64,000 bases of DNA. Origin: Solitalea canadensis DSM 3403. Its GTDB lineage: Bacteria; Bacteroidota; Bacteroidia; Sphingobacteriales; Sphingobacteriaceae. The stretch covers positions 2,864,669 through 2,928,668 of the forward strand of contig NC_017770.1 in NCBI RefSeq assembly GCF_000242635.2, in the 5' to 3' direction. A program made the translations under genes and the position numbers. Of this stretch, positions 54,743-62,716 are shown in pieces. The notes beneath the pieces are model-generated. The model was not told the origin of the DNA. It saw nothing but the letters and a program-made list of their open reading frames with translations, and searched no databases. Numbering within the stretch: position 1 is the stretch's first letter; the number at the start of each line of letters is the position of its first letter.

Positions 54743-56056
54743 TTGAGAAAATTTAATATCGATAACTTGAATTTGTTTAAAACTAAACATATAGAACTTT
54801 TTAAAGAAAAAGCCCTTCATTGGGCTTCTTCTTTTAGTACGTGTTGCTATTTGGATTCAAACGGTTATGCTGATCCATATGGTTCGTCCTATAATTGCAT
54901 TATTGCCATTGATTCAATCGATGAATTAACGGTGACCCATGAAGATGCTTTCGAAGCGTTAAGAACTTTTCAGGAAAAGGTGAAGGGCACTATTTTTGGC
55001 TATCTCACCTACGATATTAAGAACCAGCTTGAAGAGTTGGAATCGAACAATCCAGATCATTGCCATTTTCCTTTACTTTTCTTTTTTCGCCCAAGAATAG
55101 AACTTTTGATTACAGATGCTACTGTTGAGATAATTTGCAATGACTCATTAATAGAGGCTTCATTCATTTTTGAATCAATCGAAAACCTGGTTATTCCCGC
55201 TACGAATCCTTTGCCTAAAACGGTTCACATTGAATCACGAATGGATAAGCAAACCTATCTTAGCAAGGTAGAAAAAGTAAAAGAACATATCCACAGGGGT
55301 GACATTTACGAATTAAACCTTTGCCAGGAATTTTATGCTGAAGATTGCAGTATTGATCCCGTACAAACGTGGGAGAAACTCAATATGATTTCTCCTACCC
55401 CATTTTCTTCTTTTTTTAAGCGCAAGGATCAATATATACTTTGTGCCTCACCAGAGCGCTACTTGCGTAAACAGGCGGCAGTTGTAATTTCTCAACCCAT
55501 CAAAGGAACTATTAAAAGAAGCAGTGATGCTACTGAAGATGCCAACCTAAAGGAACAACTTTACAACGATCCTAAAGAACGGTCAGAAAATGTCATGATT
55601 GTAGATTTGGTAAGAAATGATCTTACCCGCTGTGCCAGTCCGGGAACTGTAAAAGTGGATGAATTATTTGGAGTTTACAGCTTTAAGCAAGTACATCAGC
55701 TTATTTCAACTGTTTCAGCTAGCTTAAATCCAAAATTTACCTATTTAGAGGCGATCAAAGACACGTTCCCCATGGGCTCAATGACAGGCGCCCCTAAAAT
55801 AAAAGCAATGCAACTGATCGAACGATACGAAGAAAGTTTGAGAGGTGTTTATTCCGGTTGCATTGGATATATTACTTCAACTCAGGATTTCGATTTTAAC
55901 GTAGTTATCCGAAGTATTGTTTACAATGCAGCTGAGCAGTACTTATCGTTTCAGGTTGGGGGGGCAATTACTACTAATTCTGATCCAGAGAAAGAATATG
56001 AAGAATGCTTACTCAAAGCACAGGCAATAAAACAGGTTTTATTAAACCAACGATAA
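54743..56056 (+). CDS. pabB: Aminodeoxychorismate synthase component I, TTG start
   Basis: The protein has 437 residues. No ATG is available in frame upstream or for 160 codons downstream; the TTG at 54743 gives a normal-length product, and other in-frame TTGs lie just downstream. The chorismate-binding core is clear: YLSKVEKVKEHIHRGDIYEL, ISPTPFSSFF, SPERYL, QPIKGTIKRS (the PIKGT motif of PabB), NVMIVDLVRNDL, PMGSMTGAPKIKAM and GGAITTNSDPEKEYEECL. It makes 4-amino-4-deoxychorismate with a glutaminase (PabA) not in this window. The spacer before it contains an ATTTGAGATATGCGATTTGA word repeat that overlaps the start. Confidence 0.93.
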   Translation: MRKFNIDNLNLFKTKHIELFKEKALHWASSFSTCCYLDSNGYADPYGSSYNCIIAIDSIDELTVTHEDAFEALRTFQEKVKGTIFGYLTYDIKNQLEELESNNPDHCHFPLLFFFRPRIELLITDATVEIICNDSLIEASFIFESIENLVIPATNPLPKTVHIESRMDKQTYLSKVEKVKEHIHRGDIYELNLCQEFYAEDCSIDPVQTWEKLNMISPTPFSSFFKRKDQYILCASPERYLRKQAAVVISQPIKGTIKRSSDATEDANLKEQLYNDPKERSENVMIVDLVRNDLTRCASPGTVKVDELFGVYSFKQVHQLISTVSASLNPKFTYLEAIKDTFPMGSMTGAPKIKAMQLIERYEESLRGVYSGCIGYITSTQDFDFNVVIRSIVYNAAEQYLSFQVGGAITTNSDPEKEYEECLLKAQAIKQVLLNQR

Positions 56057-56099
56057 TACAACGTTCTTTATTGGTTTTTTATTTTAACTTTAAAGAACG

Positions 56100-56450
56100 T
56101 TGAAAATCTTTACTGCCATATTGCTTGTTACCCTTTTTTCCGTACAACTTACCGGAAGGATAGCTGCTTATATTTATTGTAGTATAAATGCTATTCAATA
56201 TGTGCATACTACCAATAGCTTTTCTGTTAGGGATTGTGATTGTTCGAAGTACCTTATGGACAATTCTGATAACAAAACCATGGAAAGCCCATTGGCGTTA
56301 TTGATCCATAAGGATAAAACGGAAGACCTAATAAGTTTCACATTCAAAAGCTACCAAGCACTGTTAACACTTCAATGCATAGCATTTAAAGAACTTAATA
56401 CGCTCTACAATTACTGCGTATCCGGCTTCGTTTTCCAACCTCCACAGTAA
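56100..56450 (+). CDS. Small hypothetical exported protein, TTG start
   Basis: The ORF encodes 116 residues starting at TTG (LKIFTAILLVTLFSVQ), with no ATG in front. The N-terminal hydrophobic stretch to about residue 25 resembles a signal peptide. The rest has five scattered cysteines (YIYCSIN, RDCDCSKY, LQCIAFK, YNYCVSG) and mixed charge (HKDKTEDL). It lies 43 bp after pabB. The size, Cys content and position resemble short Bacteroidota envelope proteins found near metal loci, but I do not recognise it. The start codon and even coding status are uncertain. Confidence 0.4.
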   Translation: MKIFTAILLVTLFSVQLTGRIAAYIYCSINAIQYVHTTNSFSVRDCDCSKYLMDNSDNKTMESPLALLIHKDKTEDLISFTFKSYQALLTLQCIAFKELNTLYNYCVSGFVFQPPQ

Positions 56451-56557
56451 GCCTTTCCTCTCAATTCTGTTTTAATTATTCAACGTTCGTTATCATTTAG
56501 ATAATTGAACTGCTATTGGATTAACTATCCTATTCTTAACATCAATTTACAATCATT

Positions 56558-57445
56558 ATGAAACTAAACATATCTTTTGCTTTAGCGTGTACCGCTATGC
56601 TTATTTCTTGTGCTTCAAATAAACCAGCTTTAAATAAATACAGCTCAACAAAAATGCTTTTGGGCGAATGCCACAGATCAGCCCTTGAAATGCAACCTTA
56701 TAAAACCTGGTTCGACAGTATTTATGTCAATTATAAAGTTGATACAATCACAGCTAATGAAATCAGCCATAAATGGAAATCAGAGAAATTGGAAATATTT
56801 ATGGGAACCTGGTGTGGTGACAGTCGCCGGGAAGTGCCGCGCATCTTCAAACTATTAGACTATTGCCGTATCGACCCATCCAAAATTAAGCTCATCATGG
56901 TAAGCAATACGGATTCATTATACAAACAAAGTCCGGAACATCAAGAACGAGGTAAGAATATTTTCAGAGTTCCTACATTTATTGTTTACGATAACGGAAC
57001 AGAAAAGGGACGAATTATCGAATACCCTGTCATATCGCTTGAAAATGATTTAATAAGCATTCTTACCGATACTACCTATCAACCTAACTACAAAGCCGGA
57101 ACTTATTTAATCAACACGTTAAACAAATCATCAGCATCACTTTCTGATGATAAATTGAATAGTCTTACTGAAAAGCTCAAACCAATGTGTAAAAACGGCG
57201 CTGAATTAAACTCATTAGGCAGAATGCTTGCTGCCAATAACGACTTTCCAAAGTCAATAACAACACTCAAGATCAACACAGCGCTGTATCCACAGGTTTC
57301 ACCTCTATTTGAGACCCTGGCAGATGTATACCTTAAAAACAAGGAAACCGATAGGGCCATCAAAGTCTATCAACAGGCATTAAACCTTACGCCCGACAAT
57401 ACCCGGTTAAAAGATAAACTAAATGCACTGGTAACTACAAAATAG
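56558..57445 (+). CDS. Thioredoxin-like lipoprotein with C-terminal TPR
   Basis: The protein has 295 residues with a lipoprotein signal ending at Cys18 (MLISC/ASN). The thioredoxin-like part reads KLEIFMGTWCGDSRREVPRI, with a single Cys (WCGDS) where the usual pair would be WCxxC, and RVPTFIVYDNGTEKG as the cis-Pro loop. The C-terminal 90 residues form two TPR-like units (NDFPKSITTLKINTALYPQ, KETDRAIKVYQQALNLTPDN). It may be a reductase using a one-cysteine mechanism or a binding protein. A strong bidirectional terminator follows. Confidence 0.75.
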   Translation: MKLNISFALACTAMLISCASNKPALNKYSSTKMLLGECHRSALEMQPYKTWFDSIYVNYKVDTITANEISHKWKSEKLEIFMGTWCGDSRREVPRIFKLLDYCRIDPSKIKLIMVSNTDSLYKQSPEHQERGKNIFRVPTFIVYDNGTEKGRIIEYPVISLENDLISILTDTTYQPNYKAGTYLINTLNKSSASLSDDKLNSLTEKLKPMCKNGAELNSLGRMLAANNDFPKSITTLKINTALYPQVSPLFETLADVYLKNKETDRAIKVYQQALNLTPDNTRLKDKLNALVTTK

Positions 57446-57458
57446 ATTTTGATATATT

Positions 57459-57499
57459 AAACAAAGAAGGGCATCCAAATTGAATGCCCTTCTTTGTTT
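57459..57499. terminator. Bidirectional terminator
   Basis: A 16-bp perfect stem AAACAAAGAAGGGCAT/ATGCCCTTCTTTGTTT with a 9-nt loop between convergent genes. Confidence 0.9.
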
Positions 57500-57515
57500 C
57501 TAAGAGATAAACTCT

Positions 57516-58313
57516 TTATTTTTTATAATACGACAATGCTTCAGGTAAATATTTTTGTATACCTGCAATACGAGTTTCATCACTAGGGTGCGTACTTAAC
57601 CATTCAGGTGGACGTTGTTGACCCTGACTTGAAGCCGACATACGTTGCCAGAAATCTACAGCTTTACGTGGATCATAACCTGCAACAGCCATAAAGCTTA
57701 ATCCTAAACGATCGGCTTCTGACTCTTGATTACGTCCGTATTTCAATAAAACAATAGGAGCTCCTACGCCATACAACTGGTTAAATACCTGTTGATTTTG
57801 TGTATTCTTAGATAATGCGGTGGAACCGATTGCTGCACCATACTCTACAGCCATTTGCTGCGACATACGCTCAGCTCCGTGGCGAGCAATAGCATGAGCA
57901 ATTTCGTGACCCATTACTGTTGCCAATCCTGTTTCATCTTTTGTAACCGGGAGAATACCTGTATAAACAACGATTTTACCACCAGGCATACACCAGGCAT
58001 TTAATTCCTTGCTTTCAACAAGATTTACTTCCCACTTATAATCCTTAATCTGATCGCCATAACCTTTTTCATTCATGAACTTTTTTACGGCTTCGATTAG
58101 GTTATTACCTACTTTCTTTACAAAAACTGCGTCTTTACTAGTGTTAGCCACCACCTTGTTCTCTTTTAAGAACTCCGTATAGCTACTTTGTGCTAAAGAC
58201 AGCATTTGTCCTTCGTCTACTAAGCTGATTTGAGATCTGCCTGTAAGTGGTACCTGAGAGCAAGCTTCCAATATGGTAACCGCAACTACCACTGCAATGA
58301 TTTTTAACTTCAT
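57516..58313 (-). CDS. M48-family metallopeptidase lipoprotein
   Basis: The protein has 265 residues with a lipoprotein signal ending at Cys18 (ILEAC/SQV). The zinc site is VMGHEIAHAIARHGAERMSQ with HExxH, and the third ligand Glu is in NQESEADRLGLSFMAVAGYD. ELNAWCMPGGKIVVYTGIL is typical of the LoiP/BepA-like group. The end (PPEWLSTHPSDETRIAGIQK) is also conserved. It degrades or helps assemble misfolded envelope proteins. It follows plsY on the same strand with a 19-bp gap. Confidence 0.93.
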   Translation of the reverse strand: MKLKIIAVVVAVTILEACSQVPLTGRSQISLVDEGQMLSLAQSSYTEFLKENKVVANTSKDAVFVKKVGNNLIEAVKKFMNEKGYGDQIKDYKWEVNLVESKELNAWCMPGGKIVVYTGILPVTKDETGLATVMGHEIAHAIARHGAERMSQQMAVEYGAAIGSTALSKNTQNQQVFNQLYGVGAPIVLLKYGRNQESEADRLGLSFMAVAGYDPRKAVDFWQRMSASSQGQQRPPEWLSTHPSDETRIAGIQKYLPEALSYYKK

Positions 58314-58332
58314 GGTAAATTTAAACTAACTA

Positions 58333-58974
58333 TTAATTCCGAACCTTTTTCCTAAAGAGATAAGATTTGCTTTCTTTTCCTTTTAATAAGCGTTCTATAT
58401 TCTTTTGATGAGTAACTAATACCAGTACTGCAACACACACGCCAAATAGTATTACTGATTTGTTTCCTACGTGAAAAGCAAAAATCATTAATACCGGATA
58501 AGAAAAACTTGCAACCATTGATCCTAGGGATACATAATGACTGAAAATCAGGATCACCAGGAAAATTATGCAACAACAAAGTGCTGCCTGTAAATGTATG
58601 GCCAAAACCATTCCAAACAGTGTAGCAATACCTTTTCCGCCCCTGAACCCAGCAAAGACGGGGAAAATATGACCAACAATAGCAATTATACCCAGTGATA
58701 ACTGAAAATTGGCAAACTGAATAGAATCAGGATTGTAATTAGAGAACCAATGTGCAAGATAACAGGCAAGCCATCCCTTAAATACATCGATGAGCATTAC
58801 CGGAATACCTGCCTTCTTTCCTAAAATACGGAAAGTGTTAGTAGTACCTGCATTGCCGCTTCCATACTCCCTTACATCAATTCCGTAAAAAATTTGTCCG
58901 ATCCACACCGCGGTGGGAATCGATCCAAGTAAGTAGGCGATAAGAAGAGCTATTAACGATTGAGTTGAAATCAT
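58333..58974 (-). CDS. plsY: Glycerol-3-phosphate acyltransferase PlsY
   Basis: The protein has 213 residues and five or six membrane helices. The three cytoplasmic motifs are visible: AYLLGSIPTAVWIGQ and DVREYGSGNAGTTNTFRILG (motif 1), AIVGHIFPVFAGFRGGKGIA (motif 2) and HYVSLGSMVASFSYPVLM (motif 3). The enzyme transfers acyl from acyl-phosphate to glycerol-3-phosphate, the first acylation in phospholipid synthesis. plsX is not here. It is upstream of the M48 gene. Confidence 0.96.
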   Translation of the reverse strand: MISTQSLIALLIAYLLGSIPTAVWIGQIFYGIDVREYGSGNAGTTNTFRILGKKAGIPVMLIDVFKGWLACYLAHWFSNYNPDSIQFANFQLSLGIIAIVGHIFPVFAGFRGGKGIATLFGMVLAIHLQAALCCCIIFLVILIFSHYVSLGSMVASFSYPVLMIFAFHVGNKSVILFGVCVAVLVLVTHQKNIERLLKGKESKSYLFRKKVRN

Positions 58975-59036
58975 CAGAATCGTTTTCTATACAAATTAAC
59001 TTTAACTAAAATATTAAAAAACGTTGAGTACACAAA

Positions 59037-59891
59037 TTACATTGCTTTTAAGCTCATGTCAAGACTTTTGACAGAATGTGTTAATGCACCCATCGAAATA
59101 TAATCAACACCACACAAAGCATATTCACGGGCATTTTCCATAGTAATACCCCCTGAAGCTTCGGTTACAAAGTGCTCGTTGATTAGTTGTACAGCTTTGC
59201 GCAAATTATCAAAACTGAAATTATCGAGCATAATTCTGTCGACACCCCCAGTATCTAATACTTGCTGTACCTCCTCTAAATTACGTGTTTCAATTTCAAT
59301 TTGAAGCTTTTTTCCTGTACGATTAAGGTAATCCTGTGCATTTTGAATGGCGTTTTTAATTCCTCCGGCATAATCAACATGATTATCCTTTATAAGAATC
59401 ATATCATACAAGCCAATGCGATGATTTACTCCCCCTCCTATTCTAACTGCCCATTTTTCAAGGAATCGAATATTCGGTGTTGTTTTCCGTGTATCGAGTA
59501 CTTGTGTACGAGTTCCTTTTAGCAACTCTGTAACCTGATTGGTTACCGTTGCAATGCCACTCATTCGCTGCATGGTGTTCAACACTAATCGTTCTGCTTT
59601 TAAGATAGCATGCACACTACCCGAAACAATTAAAACAATATCCCCATGTTTAACATGAGCACCATCATTAATAAAAACTTCGAGAGTTAAAGTGGGATCT
59701 ACAGTGGCAAATATTTGTTTAGCAAGCTCAACACCTGCCAAAATTCCATTATCTTTTATAAGCAAACGTGCAGCGCCTTGAGTTCCCGCCGGAATACTTG
59801 AAAGTGAAGTATGGTCTCCATCGCCTACATCTTCGGCCAATGCACTAATTATAAACTGTTTAACTACGTCTTGTTCCAAAACCACGCACAT
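59037..59891 (-). CDS. nadC: Nicotinate-nucleotide pyrophosphorylase (carboxylating), quinolinate phosphoribosyltransferase
   Basis: The protein has 284 residues. Motifs are ALAEDVGDGDHTSLSSIPAG near the start, LNTMQRMSGIATVTNQV, LDTRKTTPNIRFLEKWAV, GGGVNHRIGLYDMILIKDNH, IEIETRNLEEVQQVL, DRIMLDNFSFD and VDYISMGALTHSVKSLDMSL. It converts quinolinate and PRPP to nicotinate mononucleotide in NAD synthesis. The DUF4783 gene is 46 bp upstream on the same strand, an arrangement often seen in Bacteroidota. Confidence 0.97.
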   Translation of the reverse strand: MCVVLEQDVVKQFIISALAEDVGDGDHTSLSSIPAGTQGAARLLIKDNGILAGVELAKQIFATVDPTLTLEVFINDGAHVKHGDIVLIVSGSVHAILKAERLVLNTMQRMSGIATVTNQVTELLKGTRTQVLDTRKTTPNIRFLEKWAVRIGGGVNHRIGLYDMILIKDNHVDYAGGIKNAIQNAQDYLNRTGKKLQIEIETRNLEEVQQVLDTGGVDRIMLDNFSFDNLRKAVQLINEHFVTEASGGITMENAREYALCGVDYISMGALTHSVKSLDMSLKAM

Positions 59892-59937
59892 TTTAATGCG
59901 CCAAGATAAAAAAATGTTCTCATAATTGAGGTAAAAC

Positions 59938-60333
59938 TCATTTTTCTTGCTCTACCCTTAACTCATTTATAAGTGTGGAACCGCCGTTTTGTTTCATATA
60001 AAAAAACAGGCGATAGGTATTCGTGGAAGTTTTGTAAGAGCAGATTGCATATTGCATGCCTTCTGGAGAGGAACCAGTATGTTTTAATTTTACCTGAATT
60101 GGAGGGTACTTAGAAAAGAAGTTTTTCAAAATCATTTCCGACTGTGTTTTACTATATACATTCTCGTCATTTAAAATGGATAGTATTACCGTAGAGTTTA
60201 GGTATTTTGAAATTTCGCGGGTATTAGCTGATTCAATAGATTTTGTAATAGCCTCAACCGTATCGTCCTGATTGGCAGCACCACAAGGCAAAGCAAGGAA
60301 AAGAACAGATACTATTAGAAGTATTTTACTCAC
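59938..60333 (-). CDS. DUF4783-family exported protein
   Basis: The protein has 131 residues with a signal peptide ending at CGAA/N. The mature 110 residues form one NTF2-like domain: TVEAITKSIESANTREISKY, VILSILNDENVYSKTQSEMI, LKNFFSKYPPIQVKLKHTG, YAICSYKTSTNTYRLFFYMK. This matches DUF4783, a small periplasmic family of Bacteroidota commonly upstream of nadC. No reaction is known; the NTF2-like fold suggests binding or assembly. Confidence 0.85.
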   Translation of the reverse strand: MSKILLIVSVLFLALPCGAANQDDTVEAITKSIESANTREISKYLNSTVILSILNDENVYSKTQSEMILKNFFSKYPPIQVKLKHTGSSPEGMQYAICSYKTSTNTYRLFFYMKQNGGSTLINELRVEQEK

Positions 60334-60453
60334 GAGGCTGACTGAATTTTATTTTTTGCTGTGCAGGAACACAAATAGTGCCAAATATTAACAAAAAAGG
60401 CTATTTTTTTGAAAATCATAACATAAATCATACTATTATTATTGCTAAAAAAA

Positions 60454-60461
60454 TATATTTG
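60454..60461 (+). promoter_or_regulatory. -7 promoter box (TATATTTG) next to the gpmI start
   Basis: An exact TAnnTTTG only 4 nt before the GTG codon, so transcription should begin at or next to the start codon. No clear TTTG at -33. Confidence 0.5.
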
Positions 60462-60465
60462 CAAG

Positions 60466-61989
60466 GTGGAAAATAACAAAAAAATCGCCCTGATCATCCT
60501 GGATGGGTGGGGCTACGGTCGCCAAGACGACTCTAACGCCATTTTCAAAGCAAACACTCCTTTTTTTGATGAAATTATAAAGAAATATCCCAATTCAAAA
60601 TTAGAGGCTTCTGGTGAGGCTGTAGGGTTACCAGAGGGTCAAATGGGAAATTCTGAGGTTGGCCACATGAACTTAGGGGCCGGACGTGTTGTATATCAAG
60701 AACTTGTGCGCATTAACAAAGCCGTTCGAGAGCATGAAATTGACAAAAATCCGGTTTTAGTGGAGGCTTTTAACTATGCCAAAGAAAAAAACAAAAGTGT
60801 TCACTTTATCGGACTAGTGTCTGACGGTGGTGTGCATTCACACATCAATCATCTTAAAGGATTGCTTTCAGTTGCTGCTGAACAGCAATTAAAAAATGTA
60901 TTTGTTCATGCATTTTTAGATGGCCGTGATACCGATCCTAAAAGTGGATTAGGATTTATGAACGACCTTGAACAGCATATCGCTAAAACTACAGGAACTG
61001 TGGCAAGCGCTGTTGGACGTTATTATGCGATGGACCGCGATAACCGTTGGGAGCGCGTGAAATTAGCCTATGATGTAATGGTTAAAGGGGTTGGAAAACC
61101 TGTAAGTAATATTGAAGCAGCTATTCAGGAATCATATAGTAATGATGTAACTGATGAGTTTTTGAAACCGGTAGTTAAGGTTGATGCAAATGGACAACCC
61201 GTTGCAACAATCAAAGAAGGCGATGTGGTTATTTGCTTTAATTTCCGTACCGACCGTGGTCGCGAAATTACCAAAGCACTTACACAACAGGATTTCCCTG
61301 AACAGGACATGAAAAAACTTGACTTGTTCTATGTGACCATGACTACTTACGACGAAACTTTCAAAGGTGTTAAAGTGATCTTTACTAAAGATGATCTTGC
61401 AATGACCTTGGGTGAAGTTTTGGAGAAAGCCGGTAAAACTCAAATCCGTATTGCTGAAACCGAAAAATATCCTCACGTAACATTCTTTTTCTCGGGAGGT
61501 CGTGAAGCTCCTTTTGAAGGTGAAAAACGTTTACTTTGTCCTTCTCCTAAAGTGGCAACTTACGATTTGAAGCCAGAAATGAGTGCTAATGATATCAAAG
61601 ATGCCATTATTCCGGAGTTACAAAGCAAATGGCCTGATTTTATCTGTCTGAACTTTGCAAACACGGATATGGTTGGACATACAGGTATTTTCAGCGCTGC
61701 TATTAAAGCTGCAGAAACAGTAGATGCATGTTTAAAAGCAGTTGTTGAAACTGGTATCGAAAACGGATATTCATTTATAATCATTGCAGATCATGGAAAT
61801 GCTGATTATATGATCAATGAAGACGGAACTCCAAATACTGCACATACCACTAACCTTGTTCCATGTATTGTAATTGACAATGAGGTTACTGCTGTTAAAA
61901 ATGGTAAACTGGGCGACATTGCTCCTACTATTTTAAAAATGATGCACGTTCAAAAGCCTGCTGAAATGACAGGTGATGAATTAGTATAG
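60466..61989 (+). CDS. gpmI: 2,3-bisphosphoglycerate-independent phosphoglycerate mutase, GTG start
   Basis: The protein has 507 residues from the GTG at 60466 (VENNKKIALIILDGWGYG), the only start that fits the family; a TTG at 60442 would add eight unlikely residues. The alkaline-phosphatase-fold metal site begins ILDGWG, and the phosphoserine is in PEGQMGNSEVGHMNLGAG (Ser63). HAFLDGRDTDPKSGLGF, GRYYAMDRDNRW, CFNFRTDRGREIT and ADHGNADYM supply the other ligands. It interconverts 3- and 2-phosphoglycerate in glycolysis. A -7 box ends 4 nt before the start, suggesting a leaderless message. Confidence 0.97.
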   Translation: MENNKKIALIILDGWGYGRQDDSNAIFKANTPFFDEIIKKYPNSKLEASGEAVGLPEGQMGNSEVGHMNLGAGRVVYQELVRINKAVREHEIDKNPVLVEAFNYAKEKNKSVHFIGLVSDGGVHSHINHLKGLLSVAAEQQLKNVFVHAFLDGRDTDPKSGLGFMNDLEQHIAKTTGTVASAVGRYYAMDRDNRWERVKLAYDVMVKGVGKPVSNIEAAIQESYSNDVTDEFLKPVVKVDANGQPVATIKEGDVVICFNFRTDRGREITKALTQQDFPEQDMKKLDLFYVTMTTYDETFKGVKVIFTKDDLAMTLGEVLEKAGKTQIRIAETEKYPHVTFFFSGGREAPFEGEKRLLCPSPKVATYDLKPEMSANDIKDAIIPELQSKWPDFICLNFANTDMVGHTGIFSAAIKAAETVDACLKAVVETGIENGYSFIIIADHGNADYMINEDGTPNTAHTTNLVPCIVIDNEVTAVKNGKLGDIAPTILKMMHVQKPAEMTGDELV

Positions 61990-62022
61990 ACCCTAACGGG
62001 ACTTTTCCTGAAAATTATAATT

Positions 62023-62055
62023 GCGGTTGGTGAAAAATCATCAACCGCTTCTTAT
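62023..62055 (+). terminator. Hairpin after gpmI
   Basis: GCGGTTGGTGA pairs with TCATCAACCGC (one G-T) with loop AAAA, followed by TTCTTATTTTTA. It ends 10 bp before the next ATG. Confidence 0.75.
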
Positions 62056-62064
62056 TTTTATGGC

Positions 62065-62601
62065 ATGAACAAACTTTCTTATTTACTGATCACTGGTTTA
62101 ATCCTCATTTCTTTTTCTTGTTCAAATACTGGCAATCGTCAAACCAGCCAAAATGCTTATTTCGACTTAAAGAGTTATTTTGAACAGGAAGCTCATCGTT
62201 TAAATGCTGAAAATCCTAAGCTTAGCAAAACAGTAAATGACAATGGTAAAACAGAAACTAAAACTGTTCGGGATACACTTTGGACAAAAGAATTAAGCGT
62301 TTTCATTAATTCGAATATCAATAAACCGGCATGGAGTAAAAGCTATAAGGTTGTTAAAACCGATACCTCAGAACTTTATACAGCCATTGACTCTGCATTA
62401 AAAACTAAAAGCATTGCTATTCTTCGAGACACTAATGGCCATATCCGCAACATTAAAATTGTAAACAGAACAAGCAATGAGTTGTATGATCTGGATGAAT
62501 GGTTAACATATGACCCTAATCACTTCTATAAAATTGAAAGAAAACAAAAGGCGAAGCTATTGAAGGAAAGTCATTTTGAGATTGAGGGTAGATTTTTATA
62601 G
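62065..62601 (+). CDS. Hypothetical lipoprotein
   Basis: The protein has 178 residues with a lipoprotein signal ending at Cys19 (LISFSC/SNT). The mature part has a helix (FDLKSYFEQEAHRLNAENP), a conserved-looking KTVNDNGKTETKTV, WTKELSVFINSNINKPAWSK, and two strands around IRNIKIVNRTSNELYDLDEW with a basic C-terminus. I do not recognise a named family; proteins of this plan follow or precede housekeeping genes in several Bacteroidota. Location after the gpmI terminator suggests its own promoter in the short gap or read-through. Confidence 0.6.
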   Translation: MNKLSYLLITGLILISFSCSNTGNRQTSQNAYFDLKSYFEQEAHRLNAENPKLSKTVNDNGKTETKTVRDTLWTKELSVFINSNINKPAWSKSYKVVKTDTSELYTAIDSALKTKSIAILRDTNGHIRNIKIVNRTSNELYDLDEWLTYDPNHFYKIERKQKAKLLKESHFEIEGRFL

Positions 62602-62602
62602 A

Positions 62603-62709
62603 GGGATTACACCGATTTAATTGATTACATCGATTATTTTTTTGATTATAATTACACTGATTCATGTATAAAAGAAATCAGTGTAATCAAATCATCGGTG
62701 TAATCCCCT
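62603..62709. repeat. GGATTACACCGAT long imperfect hairpin
   Basis: The left arm GGGATTACACCGATTTAATT and GATTACATCGATT pairs with the right arm AATCAGTGTAATCAAATCAT and CGGTGTAATCCCC, a stem of about 32 bp with a few mismatches. It fills the gap between two convergent genes. Same family as 9747-9790. Confidence 0.85.
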
Positions 62710-62716
62710 AAATATT

